Shown here piece after piece: positions 1 through 8,743 of a DNA stretch of 56,257 nt. The notes beneath the pieces are model-generated. The model saw nothing but the letters and a program-made list of their open reading frames with translations, was not told the origin of the DNA and searched no databases. Numbering within the stretch: the stretch's first letter is position 1; the number at the start of each line of letters is the position of its first letter. Both the position numbers and the translations under genes were made by a program. The stretch is from Bacteroidales bacterium (GTDB taxonomy: Bacteria > Bacteroidota > Bacteroidia > Bacteroidales > ML635J-15), in assembly GCA_027858835.1 (NCBI GenBank), contig JAQIBY010000027.1, forward strand, positions 1 through 56,257, given 5' to 3'.

Positions 1-35
1 TCTGTCAATGCCTGAATAGGGTTGACCGTTTAAAA

Positions 36-986
36 CTATTTACTAATTATGTTTTTACACATTAAATTCTGACTATACTTAATTTGTTTTGTTGTCATCT
101 TTAATAATTTAACATTCCTAATAGTCTCGCTTTTAAAGCATTCATTCGATTCTGATTCTAATGTGCTCATTGCACGCTGACTCTGTAAATGTAATAATTT
201 ATTTTCAAATTCAATAGGGCTATTTCTATCTAACTTAATATGAGGCTTTTGCTGGTTATACATTAGTACTGCGTGGTCAACTTTTTGGGTTAATTGCTCA
301 AAACTTTTTATTTGCCAGTGCCTTAGATAGTTATTTTTAATTACTCCATTTATGCGTTCTGCTTTCCCATTTTCATATGCATGCTTACACATACTATTGA
401 CAATCCCTGCTTTTTGAGTTGTTTTTAAAAACTCTTGTGCGTAATATTGACCACCGCCGTCAGAATGAAAAATTAAACCTTTTATATCTTGTCCTTTTCT
501 GGTTTTCAATGCCATCTTTAAAGCAGGCAAGGTTGTGTGTTCCGTCAACAACCGCCTTGAGACACTATAGCCAACGATACGCCTAGAATATGAATCAAGA
601 ATAAATGTTAAATAATAAAATCTACCTCCTACTTCAATATAGGTTATATCACTTTGCCAGACTTGATTTACCCTATCAATCTTTAAACTTTCAATAAGGT
701 TGGGAAAACGTTTTACTCCAGAGCTATCTGTTGTTTTACAAGCATTCCTTTTATGCTTAAAACTATAGCCAGACTCCTGACAGAATAATTCAAATTTATC
801 CCTGCCCATAAAGTCAGGCATTATCTTATAATACATATCACGTAGCCCCATTGTTGGATGATCAGCACGTATGTCTTCAATATAACGTGCTAACTGAGCA
901 CTCTCATCTCTTTGTTTTTGTCGTAAATTAAGCATCACATGTACAGCTTGTTTACTTATCCCTATTGAATAATATAATTGATTCAA
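36..986 (-). CDS. IS3-family transposase OrfB (DDE integrase core)
   Basis: This is the catalytic half of the IS3 transposase. It has an HTH_21-like N-terminal part (about residues 35-85) and an rve integrase core with the acidic triad visible as D113 (in WQSDIT), D176 (in FHSDGG) and E210 (in ENGKAERINGV). The listed start is a TTG codon at 984-986. The frame is open further upstream into the end of orfA and is -1 relative to orfA, as expected for an OrfAB fusion made by ribosomal frameshifting. No classic A6G slippery heptamer is visible; the junction reads GAGAAGAAATAG. The gene looks intact, so the element could be active. Confidence 0.93.
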   Translation of the reverse strand: MNQLYYSIGISKQAVHVMLNLRQKQRDESAQLARYIEDIRADHPTMGLRDMYYKIMPDFMGRDKFELFCQESGYSFKHKRNACKTTDSSGVKRFPNLIESLKIDRVNQVWQSDITYIEVGGRFYYLTFILDSYSRRIVGYSVSRRLLTEHTTLPALKMALKTRKGQDIKGLIFHSDGGGQYYAQEFLKTTQKAGIVNSMCKHAYENGKAERINGVIKNNYLRHWQIKSFEQLTQKVDHAVLMYNQQKPHIKLDRNSPIEFENKLLHLQSQRAMSTLESESNECFKSETIRNVKLLKMTTKQIKYSQNLMCKNIISK

Positions 987-994
987 ACTAAATC

Positions 995-1408
995 CTATTT
1001 CTTCTCGGTGGAACCAGAAGTATTCGATAGTCGATCGGTAAGCTTTTTTTTTATGTCTACTCCATACAGGTCTTCTGCAATATCAATCATCTTATCCTTA
1101 AAATCAATTAGTAATTGTTTTTGTCCTACAGTTTGCTCAAGCTCAGCAATGCGTTTCTTTAACGCTAACAGCTCCTGGGTATCACTTTCGCTTTCAATAA
1201 CAAGTCTTTCTTTTTTGTCTTTCATAATTCCATACTTATTTATCCATTTGTAAATAGATGCATCTGAAACTTCATAGGCTTTACAAAGCTCTGAAATTTT
1301 TGCGACTCCTGTTTCTAATTCGCGTACTTTTTTGATTTTGAAACTTTCACTAAAGGTTCGACGTCGTCGTTCTGATTCTGTCAATTTAAAATTCGATCGT
1401 TTTGCCAT
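995..1408 (-). CDS. IS3-family transposase OrfA (helix-turn-helix)
   Basis: 137 residues. A Tnp_1/HTH_8-type helix-turn-helix lies at about residues 20-60 (TFSESFKIKKVRELE, then VAKISELCKAYEVSDASIYKW), followed by a leucine-rich coiled coil (about 75-110) that in this family mediates oligomerisation. It binds the terminal inverted repeats and supplies the N-terminus of the OrfAB transposase. It ends 9 bp upstream of the OrfB TTG start and is +1 relative to OrfB. The ATG at 1406-1408 is preceded by the right-hand inverted repeat, where the element's own promoter would lie. Confidence 0.92.
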   Translation of the reverse strand: MAKRSNFKLTESERRRRTFSESFKIKKVRELETGVAKISELCKAYEVSDASIYKWINKYGIMKDKKERLVIESESDTQELLALKKRIAELEQTVGQKQLLIDFKDKMIDIAEDLYGVDIKKKLTDRLSNTSGSTEKK

Positions 1409-1493
1409 AATTTCCCGTTTTTAATTAATACTTACTTTTGTATTTTAAACGGTCAACCTATTTCAGGCATTGACACCTAACACCTGTCACCTG

Positions 1494-4400
1494 TCACTTG
1501 ACCTCCACCACCTCAGATTTAAACACATACCAAATGTAAGCATCAACCTTTTCATAGCCAATTTCGCGCAGAGATTTTGCGTAGTTTTGCACTTGCTGTT
1601 CATAGCGCTGATTATGTTTTTCGCCAAACTTATAATCAATCACAATTGCATGATTATTGCGAATCATAACCCGATCAGGTTTCCGAACAGCACCATCCGG
1701 CAATAGAATTTCCTGCTCAGCCATAATTTTATAATCTCCGTAAAACCAATCCCGCACTTCAGGCATGTCCATTGCTTGCTGCAATTGCGCTTTTAAATCA
1801 TGAGCCGCAGTTTTTTCAACTCGTCCCTTACGAACCAGATTTTCAACTGCTGCATCCAAATCATCGGCAGACAAGCATTGTTCTAAAATTTCATGAGCAA
1901 TACTACCTAAACTGGTTTTATTGCGAATAATTTCATCCTGATTCAGATTAATAAAGGCATCCGGATGGTGATATCGCAATTTCTGTCCCCGAATATTCAG
2001 TGGGTATTCTGTTAAACCAATGGCTTTTGAACGCTTTTTTTCCTGCTGATTGGCAGAAATTTCGCCAAACTCAAAACGGGTTTTATCGGCATTCCAAAAA
2101 GAATCCCAGGCGGCTAAATCAGCCGAAGACTTGGCTTCATCTGCCATATTAACATCCACGGAATCACATAAAAGCTCATCCAAATATGAATAATATGTTT
2201 TTTTATTCTTGCTTTTCGTTTTCGCATCACGCAACCACAGCCATAAACCTTCTTCTGCACGAGTAATTGCAACATAAAACATGTTCATCATATCCACCTG
2301 TCGCTTGTAATACTCGTCTTGATATGCTGCTTTAAAATGCGAGTGAAGCATTTCTTTTTTGTAATGCACCATCACAACCGGCATCTCATTAAAAGGCGGT
2401 GATTGCGGCTTTAACCACAAACTTGTTGAAAAGCGCATCGGATTGATTTCCCAATCTAGAAACGGAATAAAAACAAAGCGATATTGCAATCCTTTTGCTT
2501 TATGTAAAGTTGAAATAACAATTGCATCAGCTGCCTCCGGCAAATCAAGTTTTGGAGATTTTTTCTCAAACCATTCCGTAAAAGCGATGATATCGGCAGG
2601 ATTTCGTTGCGAAAACATGTTTATCTGATCTTGGAAAGCTGTAAGATAGGCAAAATATTGCGGCATGTTTTGCAAACCAAAAATCGATACCAAGTTTTCT
2701 GTTAAATCATACAATGGATAACCGGACAAGTCGCGATGATGCGTTTGATAAGCTTCCGGCAAACTGCTTAAGAGTGCCTGCTCAATGGCTGATTTATCAT
2801 CTGACTCAGGATGTGGCTGGTAGCTTTCATTTCCAAACACATCCCGTTGATAGGAAAATACAAGCTGATTTAAAGCCATCAAATTATCCGGATTTGCAAT
2901 ATGATTAAATGCTGATAGTAAGCATTTTATTACAGGATGTTCTGATAAAACCAAACTATCTGCCGACACAATCGGAAAACGATAGGCGCCATCACTTTGT
3001 GTCGCTTTTTGATCCTCTTCCATTAAGCGTACGGCAACTTGTCCGGCATCTTTATTTTTGCGGGTAAGCACGGCCATATCTCCGGCAGAATATCCCAAAG
3101 CAAATAATCGATGCATTTCGTCAATCATGCCGTCCATTGCAGCAGACCGCCAGTCATCATCTTTGCCTGCGGGTAATTTTTCCATCTGCACGTATCCGAA
3201 AGGCGGATTAATGGCATTAGGTTTTTGCACAAAATCTGAATACAGTCGGCTCAATTCCATTGCTTCCGGGATGTTGTCAAACACTTCGGAGAGATTCACG
3301 GTAAACGCCGGTATCATTCGATGAATCAATGCATTATTAAACTCGACTATCTGTTTTCGACTCCGAAAGTTGATGTCAAGTGAAATTGGTTTTTCTGCAG
3401 GTAGTTCTGCTTCAATTTCATTGGAAAGAATGTTCCAATCGCCGTTTCTCCAACGATAAATAGATTGCTTCACATCACCGACCACCAACACTTCTCCACC
3501 TTTTGACAAGCCTTCTTCCAGCAATGGTTTCAAAATATCCCATTGCATGCGTGAGGTGTCCTGAAATTCATCCAACATAAAATGCAAATAGCGGGTGCCG
3601 ATTTTCTCATACACAAACATTGCATTTTCTTTCACCACAATTTCATGTAAGAGTTGCGACATCTGGGAGGGAAAATAAATATTTCGTTCTTGACATAATT
3701 TGCGCAGGGCGGCATTCAAATCCAGAAAAACACCAAAATCATTGATGGTAGATAAGATTAATGAAGCGGTATTGTAATCATGAATGGTTTTTTTATAATA
3801 ATCCAACATCTCAACAATGAGCGGGTGAATTTTTGTGATTGCAAAATCCATTAATGCAGCATTACTTTGCTTGGCTTTTGATATCATCGTTTCAGGATCC
3901 TCATAAGCATCCAATGCCCGTTTGGAAACATCAAAATAGTAGCGATCTTTTAGGCTGATAATAAAACCAAGTGCACTGGCTTTACCATGACTGAAATCTG
4001 CAATTGTGAAACCGGAATTTTCAAGCACTTGCTCAGCCTCTTCACTAATGGCTTTCATCCCTTGCTCCAGTTTTTTAACCAGAGAAAATATTAATTTTCG
4101 ATAATTGATTAGGCGGGTTTTATCTTCGGCAATGCTTTTCAATTCAGCTTCAATTGTCAAAAAATCTTCTTTTGCAATTGCCCCTGATTCATCTAAAATG
4201 GATTTTCGGATATTCCAATCTTTACTGTCATCCAATTTTTGTTTTGTGTATTCCAGTAGCCATTTTCCCAGCGGCTCATTCATGTTAAAATCGCTGAGCA
4301 TTTCATCCAGTGCTTCTTCGCGATTAATTTTATCATCTAAACTGATTTCGCTGTCGGGGCGAATATTTACCTCGTAAGAAAATCCGGTAAGGATGCGATT

Positions 4401-4733
4401 AAAAAACTTATCGATTGTGCTTACCGAAAAGCGTGAATAATTGTGCAAAATCAGATTCAATGCATGACTTGCTCGTTCTTGTATCTGAGCATCTGGAAAA
4501 TCCAGTTTTTTACGGATATTGGATAGATAATCACTTTTATTATCCAAAACAGAAAGATAGGTCAGCACATCAATAATGCGGGTTTTCAATTCCCCGGCAG
4601 CTTTATTTGTAAAGGTAATTGCAAGCGTATGCTGATAGGCGTCAGGATTTTTTAATAACAAAACGACAATTTCCACTGCCATTTGATAGGTTTTCCCTGA
4701 ACCGGCAGAGGCTTTATAAAGGCGTAAGCTCAT
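1494..4733 (-). CDS. addA: AddA/RecB-like UvrD-type helicase with PD-(D/E)XK nuclease
   Basis: 1079 residues. The N-terminal Walker A is ASAGSGKT (residues 8-15). The DEFQDTS motif II is near residue 388, VGDVKQSIYRWR near 420, and the SF1 motif STLHKAKGLQ near 745. A C-terminal RecB-type nuclease has the VIDYKFGEKHNQRYEQQ signature near 1035. This is the helicase-nuclease of a double-strand-break end-resection complex that loads RecA. Its usual AddB-type partner is not next to it in the visible DNA; if it lay downstream, the IS3 element now separates them. The start ATG shares one base with the stop of the upstream lipoprotein gene (TAATG), so the two are co-transcribed. It could equally be labelled a generic UvrD-helicase protein; the nuclease tail favours AddA. 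Confidence 0.88.
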   Translation of the reverse strand: MSLRLYKASAGSGKTYQMAVEIVVLLLKNPDAYQHTLAITFTNKAAGELKTRIIDVLTYLSVLDNKSDYLSNIRKKLDFPDAQIQERASHALNLILHNYSRFSVSTIDKFFNRILTGFSYEVNIRPDSEISLDDKINREEALDEMLSDFNMNEPLGKWLLEYTKQKLDDSKDWNIRKSILDESGAIAKEDFLTIEAELKSIAEDKTRLINYRKLIFSLVKKLEQGMKAISEEAEQVLENSGFTIADFSHGKASALGFIISLKDRYYFDVSKRALDAYEDPETMISKAKQSNAALMDFAITKIHPLIVEMLDYYKKTIHDYNTASLILSTINDFGVFLDLNAALRKLCQERNIYFPSQMSQLLHEIVVKENAMFVYEKIGTRYLHFMLDEFQDTSRMQWDILKPLLEEGLSKGGEVLVVGDVKQSIYRWRNGDWNILSNEIEAELPAEKPISLDINFRSRKQIVEFNNALIHRMIPAFTVNLSEVFDNIPEAMELSRLYSDFVQKPNAINPPFGYVQMEKLPAGKDDDWRSAAMDGMIDEMHRLFALGYSAGDMAVLTRKNKDAGQVAVRLMEEDQKATQSDGAYRFPIVSADSLVLSEHPVIKCLLSAFNHIANPDNLMALNQLVFSYQRDVFGNESYQPHPESDDKSAIEQALLSSLPEAYQTHHRDLSGYPLYDLTENLVSIFGLQNMPQYFAYLTAFQDQINMFSQRNPADIIAFTEWFEKKSPKLDLPEAADAIVISTLHKAKGLQYRFVFIPFLDWEINPMRFSTSLWLKPQSPPFNEMPVVMVHYKKEMLHSHFKAAYQDEYYKRQVDMMNMFYVAITRAEEGLWLWLRDAKTKSKNKKTYYSYLDELLCDSVDVNMADEAKSSADLAAWDSFWNADKTRFEFGEISANQQEKKRSKAIGLTEYPLNIRGQKLRYHHPDAFINLNQDEIIRNKTSLGSIAHEILEQCLSADDLDAAVENLVRKGRVEKTAAHDLKAQLQQAMDMPEVRDWFYGDYKIMAEQEILLPDGAVRKPDRVMIRNNHAIVIDYKFGEKHNQRYEQQVQNYAKSLREIGYEKVDAYIWYVFKSEVVEVK

Positions 4734-5044
4734 TAAAACTCAATTTCAAATTCAGTCGATTCACAGTCCAAAATCGTAAGGGTTTCCTGCAGTTCTTCGG
4801 ATTCTTCAGCACCTGAGAAGCAACGAATTGCTCGTTGCCCCGAAGCTAAAGTTGCTTCTTTCTCCTGTCCCGGCTGTAAATCGAATAATAAATCTCCGTC
4901 AATACGCACTTCAGCACTTGTGTTATCGAGATTAATTACGGTTAAGGTTCCGGTGTGATTATACTCACAATCAGGCTTAGTTGTACATGCTGAAAGCCCC
5001 ACTAAAAATCCGGAAATTAGCACTAATATTATTATTCGTTTCAT
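4733..5044 (-). CDS. small hypothetical lipoprotein
   Basis: About 103 residues from the ATG at 5042-5044. It begins MKRIIILVLISGFLVGLSAC, a type II signal peptide with lipobox LSAC, so it is probably membrane-anchored in the envelope. The mature part is acidic and beta-rich (TLTVINLDNTSAEVRIDG), without a family I recognise. An upstream TTG in frame (5065) is rejected as the start because it overlaps the -7 promoter element at 5063-5070. Its stop overlaps the start of the addA-like gene by one base, giving a two-gene transcript. The functional link is unknown. Confidence 0.75.
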   Translation of the reverse strand: MKRIIILVLISGFLVGLSACTTKPDCEYNHTGTLTVINLDNTSAEVRIDGDLLFDLQPGQEKEATLASGQRAIRCFSGAEESEELQETLTILDCESTEFEIEF

Positions 5045-5062
5045 AAGCAATAACTTTATCCC

Positions 5063-5070
5063 CAAATTTA
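5063..5070 (-). promoter_or_regulatory. -7 promoter element TAAATTTG for the lipoprotein-addA unit
   Basis: It matches the Bacteroidota -7 consensus TAnnTTTG and sits 18 bases upstream of the ATG at 5044. It decides the lipoprotein start codon. The -33 element is not clear. Confidence 0.5.
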
Positions 5071-5181
5071 CACAAATATTTAATTATTCAAAAAAAAGAT
5101 CAGTCCATCGAACAAAAATAAGCTCATCTTGTTAAAGTATTGTAATTTCCATTAAAAATAAGCAACAAACAACCGAACATC

Positions 5182-6069
5182 ATGAGAAATATGATTCAAG
5201 CTATTGTTTTATTGGTGCTCATATCACAAGTAAGTTTTGCTCAAATCCTTCCAAATGCAAACTTTGAAACTTGGGTAAGTGAAGGTGATTATGAAATTCC
5301 CGAAGGATGGGAAACCAGCAATGAAGCCACATACGAGTGGCCAATAAGTTTAATTACTGCCGAAAAAACCGACGATGCTTACGCTGGCGACTGGGCTGTG
5401 CGGTTAATTTCGAAAAACATTCTGGGCATTGTTTCGCCTGGATTTATTACCACTGCGCGTTTTGAGTTTGAAGTTTTTTCTCAAAGTGCAGATTTATTCG
5501 GCGGAACTTATTTTCCATACCGACCGGAATCCATTAATGGCTACTACAAATACACTCCCGCTGAACCAACTGATTATTGTGTTGTAGGTGCATTTTTACT
5601 AAAATACAATGAAGGCTCTGAAATTCCCGACACCATAGGGTTTGCAGAATTTAACGGCACAGAGGCAATATCAGAATATACTCCCTTTACTGCCACCTTT
5701 GAATATCAGTCCGATGAAATGCCGGACAGTTTAGCATTGACCATTTTAAGTACAAATTTTGATAATCCGATTGCTGAATCCATCATGTTTGTCGATAATC
5801 TCTCTATCAGCATGCCAACCGGGAATCGTATCGATTTAATGTCAGAAACCGAAACAGTTTATCCCAATCCCGGAAACGGAATTTTTAATCTAAATCTCAC
5901 TGAAGCAACTGAAATCAGCATTTACAATTTATTGGGCGTGCAAGTTTTCAAACAAAACTTGCCCAAAGGAAATCATAGGCTAAATATTAGTTTTTTAAAA
6001 AAATCACAGTTTATTGTTAGATTAAAAACGGCAAGCCATGAAAAAACTCAAAGCATTATTATTCAATAA
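5182..6069 (+). CDS. secreted PCMD-like protein with T9SS sorting domain
   Basis: 295 residues. The signal peptide is MRNMIQAIVLLVLISQVSFAQ. The body starts LPNANFETWVSEGDYEIPEGW, the N-terminal pattern of the putative carbohydrate-metabolism (PCMD, DUF4493-neighbouring) beta-sandwich proteins. A type A T9SS C-terminal domain starts at VYPNPGNGIFNLNL (about residue 225) and ends QSIIIQ. It should be secreted by T9SS and attached to the cell surface. The following gene encodes a related domain on a lipoprotein and overlaps this one by 32 bp, so translation is probably coupled. The ligand is unknown; a glycan or matrix component is only an inference. Confidence 0.8.
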   Translation: MRNMIQAIVLLVLISQVSFAQILPNANFETWVSEGDYEIPEGWETSNEATYEWPISLITAEKTDDAYAGDWAVRLISKNILGIVSPGFITTARFEFEVFSQSADLFGGTYFPYRPESINGYYKYTPAEPTDYCVVGAFLLKYNEGSEIPDTIGFAEFNGTEAISEYTPFTATFEYQSDEMPDSLALTILSTNFDNPIAESIMFVDNLSISMPTGNRIDLMSETETVYPNPGNGIFNLNLTEATEISIYNLLGVQVFKQNLPKGNHRLNISFLKKSQFIVRLKTASHEKTQSIIIQ

Positions 6070-6784
6070 GTTATTTATTGTTGGATTTAGCATTGCGCTC
6101 GCAGTTTCTTTCACTGCATGTGAAGATGAACCGGAGACTGATGATGACAATAATGACGACAATCAAGTGACAATTGATGCCTTAACAGACGGTGATTTCG
6201 AAACTTGGACAATCCACACCGAAGGTGAAGTCAGTTACGAAATCCCTGAATCAGGATGGTGGGGATCATTAAATATGCTTGCAACGCTTGGCTCTCCATT
6301 AACAATGACAAAAACCGAGGATGCCTATTCAGGTGATTACGCCTTGCAATTAGAAACGATAAATTGGGGAGACCAACTCGCAATTCCCGGAATTCTTGCC
6401 GCCGGATATTTCGATAAAACGCAACCAATTTCTGAAAATCTAATGCTAGGTCGCCCCTATACAGAAACACCCCTTGTATTAAGCGGATATTTCAAGTATT
6501 TCCCGGCTGAACAAGACACGCTTGTCATGTACACAAACCTGACACGTTACAATACGGAAACCAACACACGCGACACAATTGCCGAAGCCGATTTCACAAG
6601 CAATCAATTATTTGACGAATACACCAAATTTGAGCTATTTTACGATTATCACCTGCCTGGTGTCACTCCCGACACAATTAATGTATTGTTTCTTACCAGC
6701 GTTTCCGGACAAGAATTTCTCGGACACATAGGTAGTAAGTTAATTATTGACGATTTAACAATTTTAGTGGAGAATGAAGAATAA
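6038..6784 (+). CDS. PCMD-like surface lipoprotein
   Basis: 248 residues. The lipobox is AVSFTACEDE, followed by a very acidic D/N/E linker (residues 28-45), typical of Bacteroidota surface-exported lipoproteins. The body opens LTDGDFETWTIHTEGEVSYEIP and contains matching landmarks of the preceding protein (KTEDAYSGDYALQL versus KTDDAYAGDWAVRL, LSGYFKYFPAE versus INGYYKYTPAE), so the two are paralogous domains on different anchoring systems. It overlaps the upstream gene by 32 bp and the downstream gene by 11 bp. Function unknown; a binding protein working with its neighbours is likely. Confidence 0.78.
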   Translation: MKKLKALLFNKLFIVGFSIALAVSFTACEDEPETDDDNNDDNQVTIDALTDGDFETWTIHTEGEVSYEIPESGWWGSLNMLATLGSPLTMTKTEDAYSGDYALQLETINWGDQLAIPGILAAGYFDKTQPISENLMLGRPYTETPLVLSGYFKYFPAEQDTLVMYTNLTRYNTETNTRDTIAEADFTSNQLFDEYTKFELFYDYHLPGVTPDTINVLFLTSVSGQEFLGHIGSKLIIDDLTILVENEE

Positions 6785-7493
6785 AATAGCACTACTTTTT
6801 AGCATTTTGCTATTATACACAACTGCCGGATTTACCCAAAATCAATTCGGTTTAAATTTTGGTGCAAATTACGGCGGAGCCATACCCACTGAGCTTGACA
6901 CTGCCGATTACGGCAGCGGACTACCCGGTTTTGTCGCCGGAATAGAATACAGAGTCCCAATCGCTGAAAAATTCACATTACATGCGGGCTTGCTTTATAA
7001 TTTACGACAGTTTAAATACGGTACAACACAAAAAAAAGATACAGTAGTTGACGTGCAAATCGGCAACACAAATGCCAGCGTTCCCACTTACTACACTGCT
7101 GAGATACAGGGAAAAGTGATAAGTCACCAAATTGATTTCAGGCTGCCTGTACACTGGAATTTCAATGAAAAATCCGCGCTGCTTTTCGGTCCATACCTGT
7201 CATATGTTGCCGGCGGAAGCGACAAAACAGATATTAATGTGCAAATTGGCGAAGGAAGCATACTCGACGACGTTCAGGAAACCCGCGAAGGCTTTAACAA
7301 CATCAATCCGTTTGAATTCGGGCTTTTGCTTGGCGGCACATTTCATTTTTCAGAAAAACTTTCGCTTAATATTGAAGGCGTCAGAGCAATCACACCATTT
7401 TACGAATCCGGCTATTATGCAAGCATAAACGAAGGCGTAGAAATAAAATTTTACCAAACCTACGTATTTGTCCGATTCGCATACTTTTTTTAA
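6774..7493 (+). CDS. outer-membrane beta-barrel protein (PorT/OMP_b-brl-like)
   Basis: 239 residues with an N-terminal signal sequence (to about TAGFTQNQFG), alternating hydrophobic strands, and a C-terminal strand ending VFVRFAYFF with the terminal aromatic typical of BAM substrates. It resembles the small 8-stranded outer-membrane barrels that are widespread in Bacteroidota. It overlaps the PCMD lipoprotein gene by 11 bp, so the three genes form a compact operon: T9SS protein, lipoprotein, barrel. The barrel may anchor or dock the two others; that is inference. Confidence 0.78.
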   Translation: MKNKIALLFSILLLYTTAGFTQNQFGLNFGANYGGAIPTELDTADYGSGLPGFVAGIEYRVPIAEKFTLHAGLLYNLRQFKYGTTQKKDTVVDVQIGNTNASVPTYYTAEIQGKVISHQIDFRLPVHWNFNEKSALLFGPYLSYVAGGSDKTDINVQIGEGSILDDVQETREGFNNINPFEFGLLLGGTFHFSEKLSLNIEGVRAITPFYESGYYASINEGVEIKFYQTYVFVRFAYFF

Positions 7494-7706
7494 GCATTTG
7501 GGCGCCAATTCTGCCTACGGCTGCAAGCTTTCACTTTCCAAACATGTATTTGCACGGCATTTCATGAGCTTCCTCCGGTCGCTATGCCCTGCCGGCAAAT
7601 TACAATTTTTGGCAAGCAAAAGGCTTTCCGTCTTCGTCAGGGCGCATCTGCCGCGCATATACCACTCAAATGGATAAAACAATTACAACTTCAGATAAAG
7701 TATAGC
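7494..7706. other. GC-richer intergenic stretch, no supported gene
   Basis: This follows the barrel gene and is noticeably richer in G and C than its surroundings (GGCGCCAATTCTGCC, CCTGCCGGC, CGCATCTGCCGCGC). An open frame of 69 codons covers 7468-7677 but overlaps the end of the barrel gene, has no start signal and no recognisable protein character, so I do not call it. Such sequence downstream of surface-protein genes looks like a dispersed repeat or remnant; no second copy is present in this window. Confidence 0.4.
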
Positions 7707-7808
7707 AAGCCTCTCTGCCAATTTACCAGCTGATATTGGCAGGCATACAGAACGACTTATGCTAATCCGTCAGCCAAAAACTTTCGGATTGATGTTTAAT
7801 CGGTATAA
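7707..7808 (+). repeat. dispersed intergenic repeat, subtype A, copy 1
   Basis: About 100 bp shared with 47902-47996. Both begin AAGCCT(C/G)TCTGCC, continue with CCAGCTGA and TGGCAGGCA, and end with CGGATTGATGTTTAATCGG then TATAA. Internal hairpins: CTGCCAAT with ATTGGCAG, GCATA with TATGC, and AATCCG with CGGATT. The right end is also shared with the subtype B copies. It abuts the promoter of the SRAP gene. Confidence 0.8.
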
Positions 7809-7813
7809 TTCCT

Positions 7814-7821
7814 TACCTTTG
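7814..7821 (+). promoter_or_regulatory. -7 promoter element TACCTTTG for the SRAP gene
   Basis: An exact TAnnTTTG match only 4 bases before the ATG at 7826, so the mRNA should be leaderless or nearly so. It starts 5 bp beyond the end of the dispersed repeat, which therefore forms the region where the -33 element would lie. Confidence 0.55.
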
Positions 7822-7825
7822 TTTT

Positions 7826-8617
7826 ATGTGCGGACGATACATTTTGGTACAAAAACTTGAAAAGATAGCTAAACGCTTTGAGTTGGATATTCCGGATGAT
7901 ATCGATTATGCTCCGTCCTATAATATTGGTCCCGGAAAATCGGCCTTGGTCATTACCAATGAGGGTAAAATGCGCATGGAAATGATGCGATTTGGAATGC
8001 AGCCTTTTTGGGCGAAAAAATCCATGTTGTTAATTAATGCACGTGCTGAAGGAAATCGAAACCAGGAAAACCAAATGCATTATCGGGGGGCAAAGGATAT
8101 CATTAATAAACCGGCTTTTCGGAAACCAATACGTAGTCAGCGTTGTCTTGTCATTGCGGATGCCTTTGTTGAAGGAACCACAGCAGACGGTCTTAATAAA
8201 CCGTATCTGGTATTTCTTAAAAATAAAAATCGCCCCTTTGCTTTTGCAGGGATATATGATGAGTGGATTAATCCCAAAACCGGTCAAAATCAGCGGGGTT
8301 TTGCAATTATAACAGCCGGGCCAAATGAACTTATGCAAAAAATCCCGCATCATCGCTCTCCTGTCATTTTAAAACCTTTTCAGGAAAAGCATTGGTTGAA
8401 CCCAAAATCTCCGCTGACAGACATTACTGCAATCTTATCTAGTTATGATGCTGACAAAATGGATGCGTTTCCAATTAATCCGAAAATAAAATCTATTCAT
8501 GAAGATACACCGGATATAGTCAAGCCTTTGGGGAGTAATCTAAATGCTGATTCTTCAATTAGTGTGAAGGATGAATTCAAACGTGAAGGTTTCGGCAGAC
8601 GTAATCGTCATTTTTAA
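7826..8617 (+). CDS. SOS response-associated peptidase (SRAP, YedK/HMCES family)
   Basis: 263 residues. SRAP proteins cap abasic sites in single-stranded DNA by forming a thiazolidine cross-link through Cys2. The expected residues are visible: MCGRY with Cys2 exposed after Met removal, N71 in LLINARAE, E116 in ADAFVEG, and H175 in IPHHRSPVIL. Length is normal for the family (about 220-260). Monocistronic, with a leaderless promoter directly upstream. No LexA box could be identified. Role: protection of replication forks from AP sites. Confidence 0.93.
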   Translation: MCGRYILVQKLEKIAKRFELDIPDDIDYAPSYNIGPGKSALVITNEGKMRMEMMRFGMQPFWAKKSMLLINARAEGNRNQENQMHYRGAKDIINKPAFRKPIRSQRCLVIADAFVEGTTADGLNKPYLVFLKNKNRPFAFAGIYDEWINPKTGQNQRGFAIITAGPNELMQKIPHHRSPVILKPFQEKHWLNPKSPLTDITAILSSYDADKMDAFPINPKIKSIHEDTPDIVKPLGSNLNADSSISVKDEFKREGFGRRNRHF

Positions 8618-8743
8618 TACCTGCGTATTTTATCTTAGTAAATCTTGTGTTATTTAAGCAGTTTTACGCAATTGTAAAATCAGTGCTTTTGCCTTATTTA
8701 TCACCTTGAATTTGAATTAATTTCGTAGTCTAAGCTTTTGATT

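Larger units (their letters stand above)
3..1475 (-). mobile_element. IS3-family insertion sequence, complete
   Basis: Two terminal inverted repeats of about 33 bp face each other. The left one starts TGTCAATGCCTGAA at base 3; its reverse complement ends with TGACA at 1471-1475. Both continue into GGTTGACCGTTTAAAA with only a few differences. Between them lie a helix-turn-helix OrfA and a DDE transposase OrfB, both on the minus strand, as in the IS3 family (IS150-like group). Only two bases of left flank are present, so a 3-4 bp target duplication cannot be tested. The right end sits 18 bp beyond the stop codon of the addA-like gene. Confidence 0.92.

Noticed and set aside
1476-1493. CACCTGTC tandem as a CRISPR-like or attachment site
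   Set aside because: Only about two short copies of ACCTGTC, no spacers and no integrase.
7468-7677. 69-codon open frame after the barrel gene
   Set aside because: It overlaps the barrel gene end, has no start signal, and its translation has no protein-family character; it follows from the GC-richer block.
7707-7808. Subtype A repeat as an attC integron site
   Set aside because: No integrase or cassette array is present and the core sites of attC are not recognisable.
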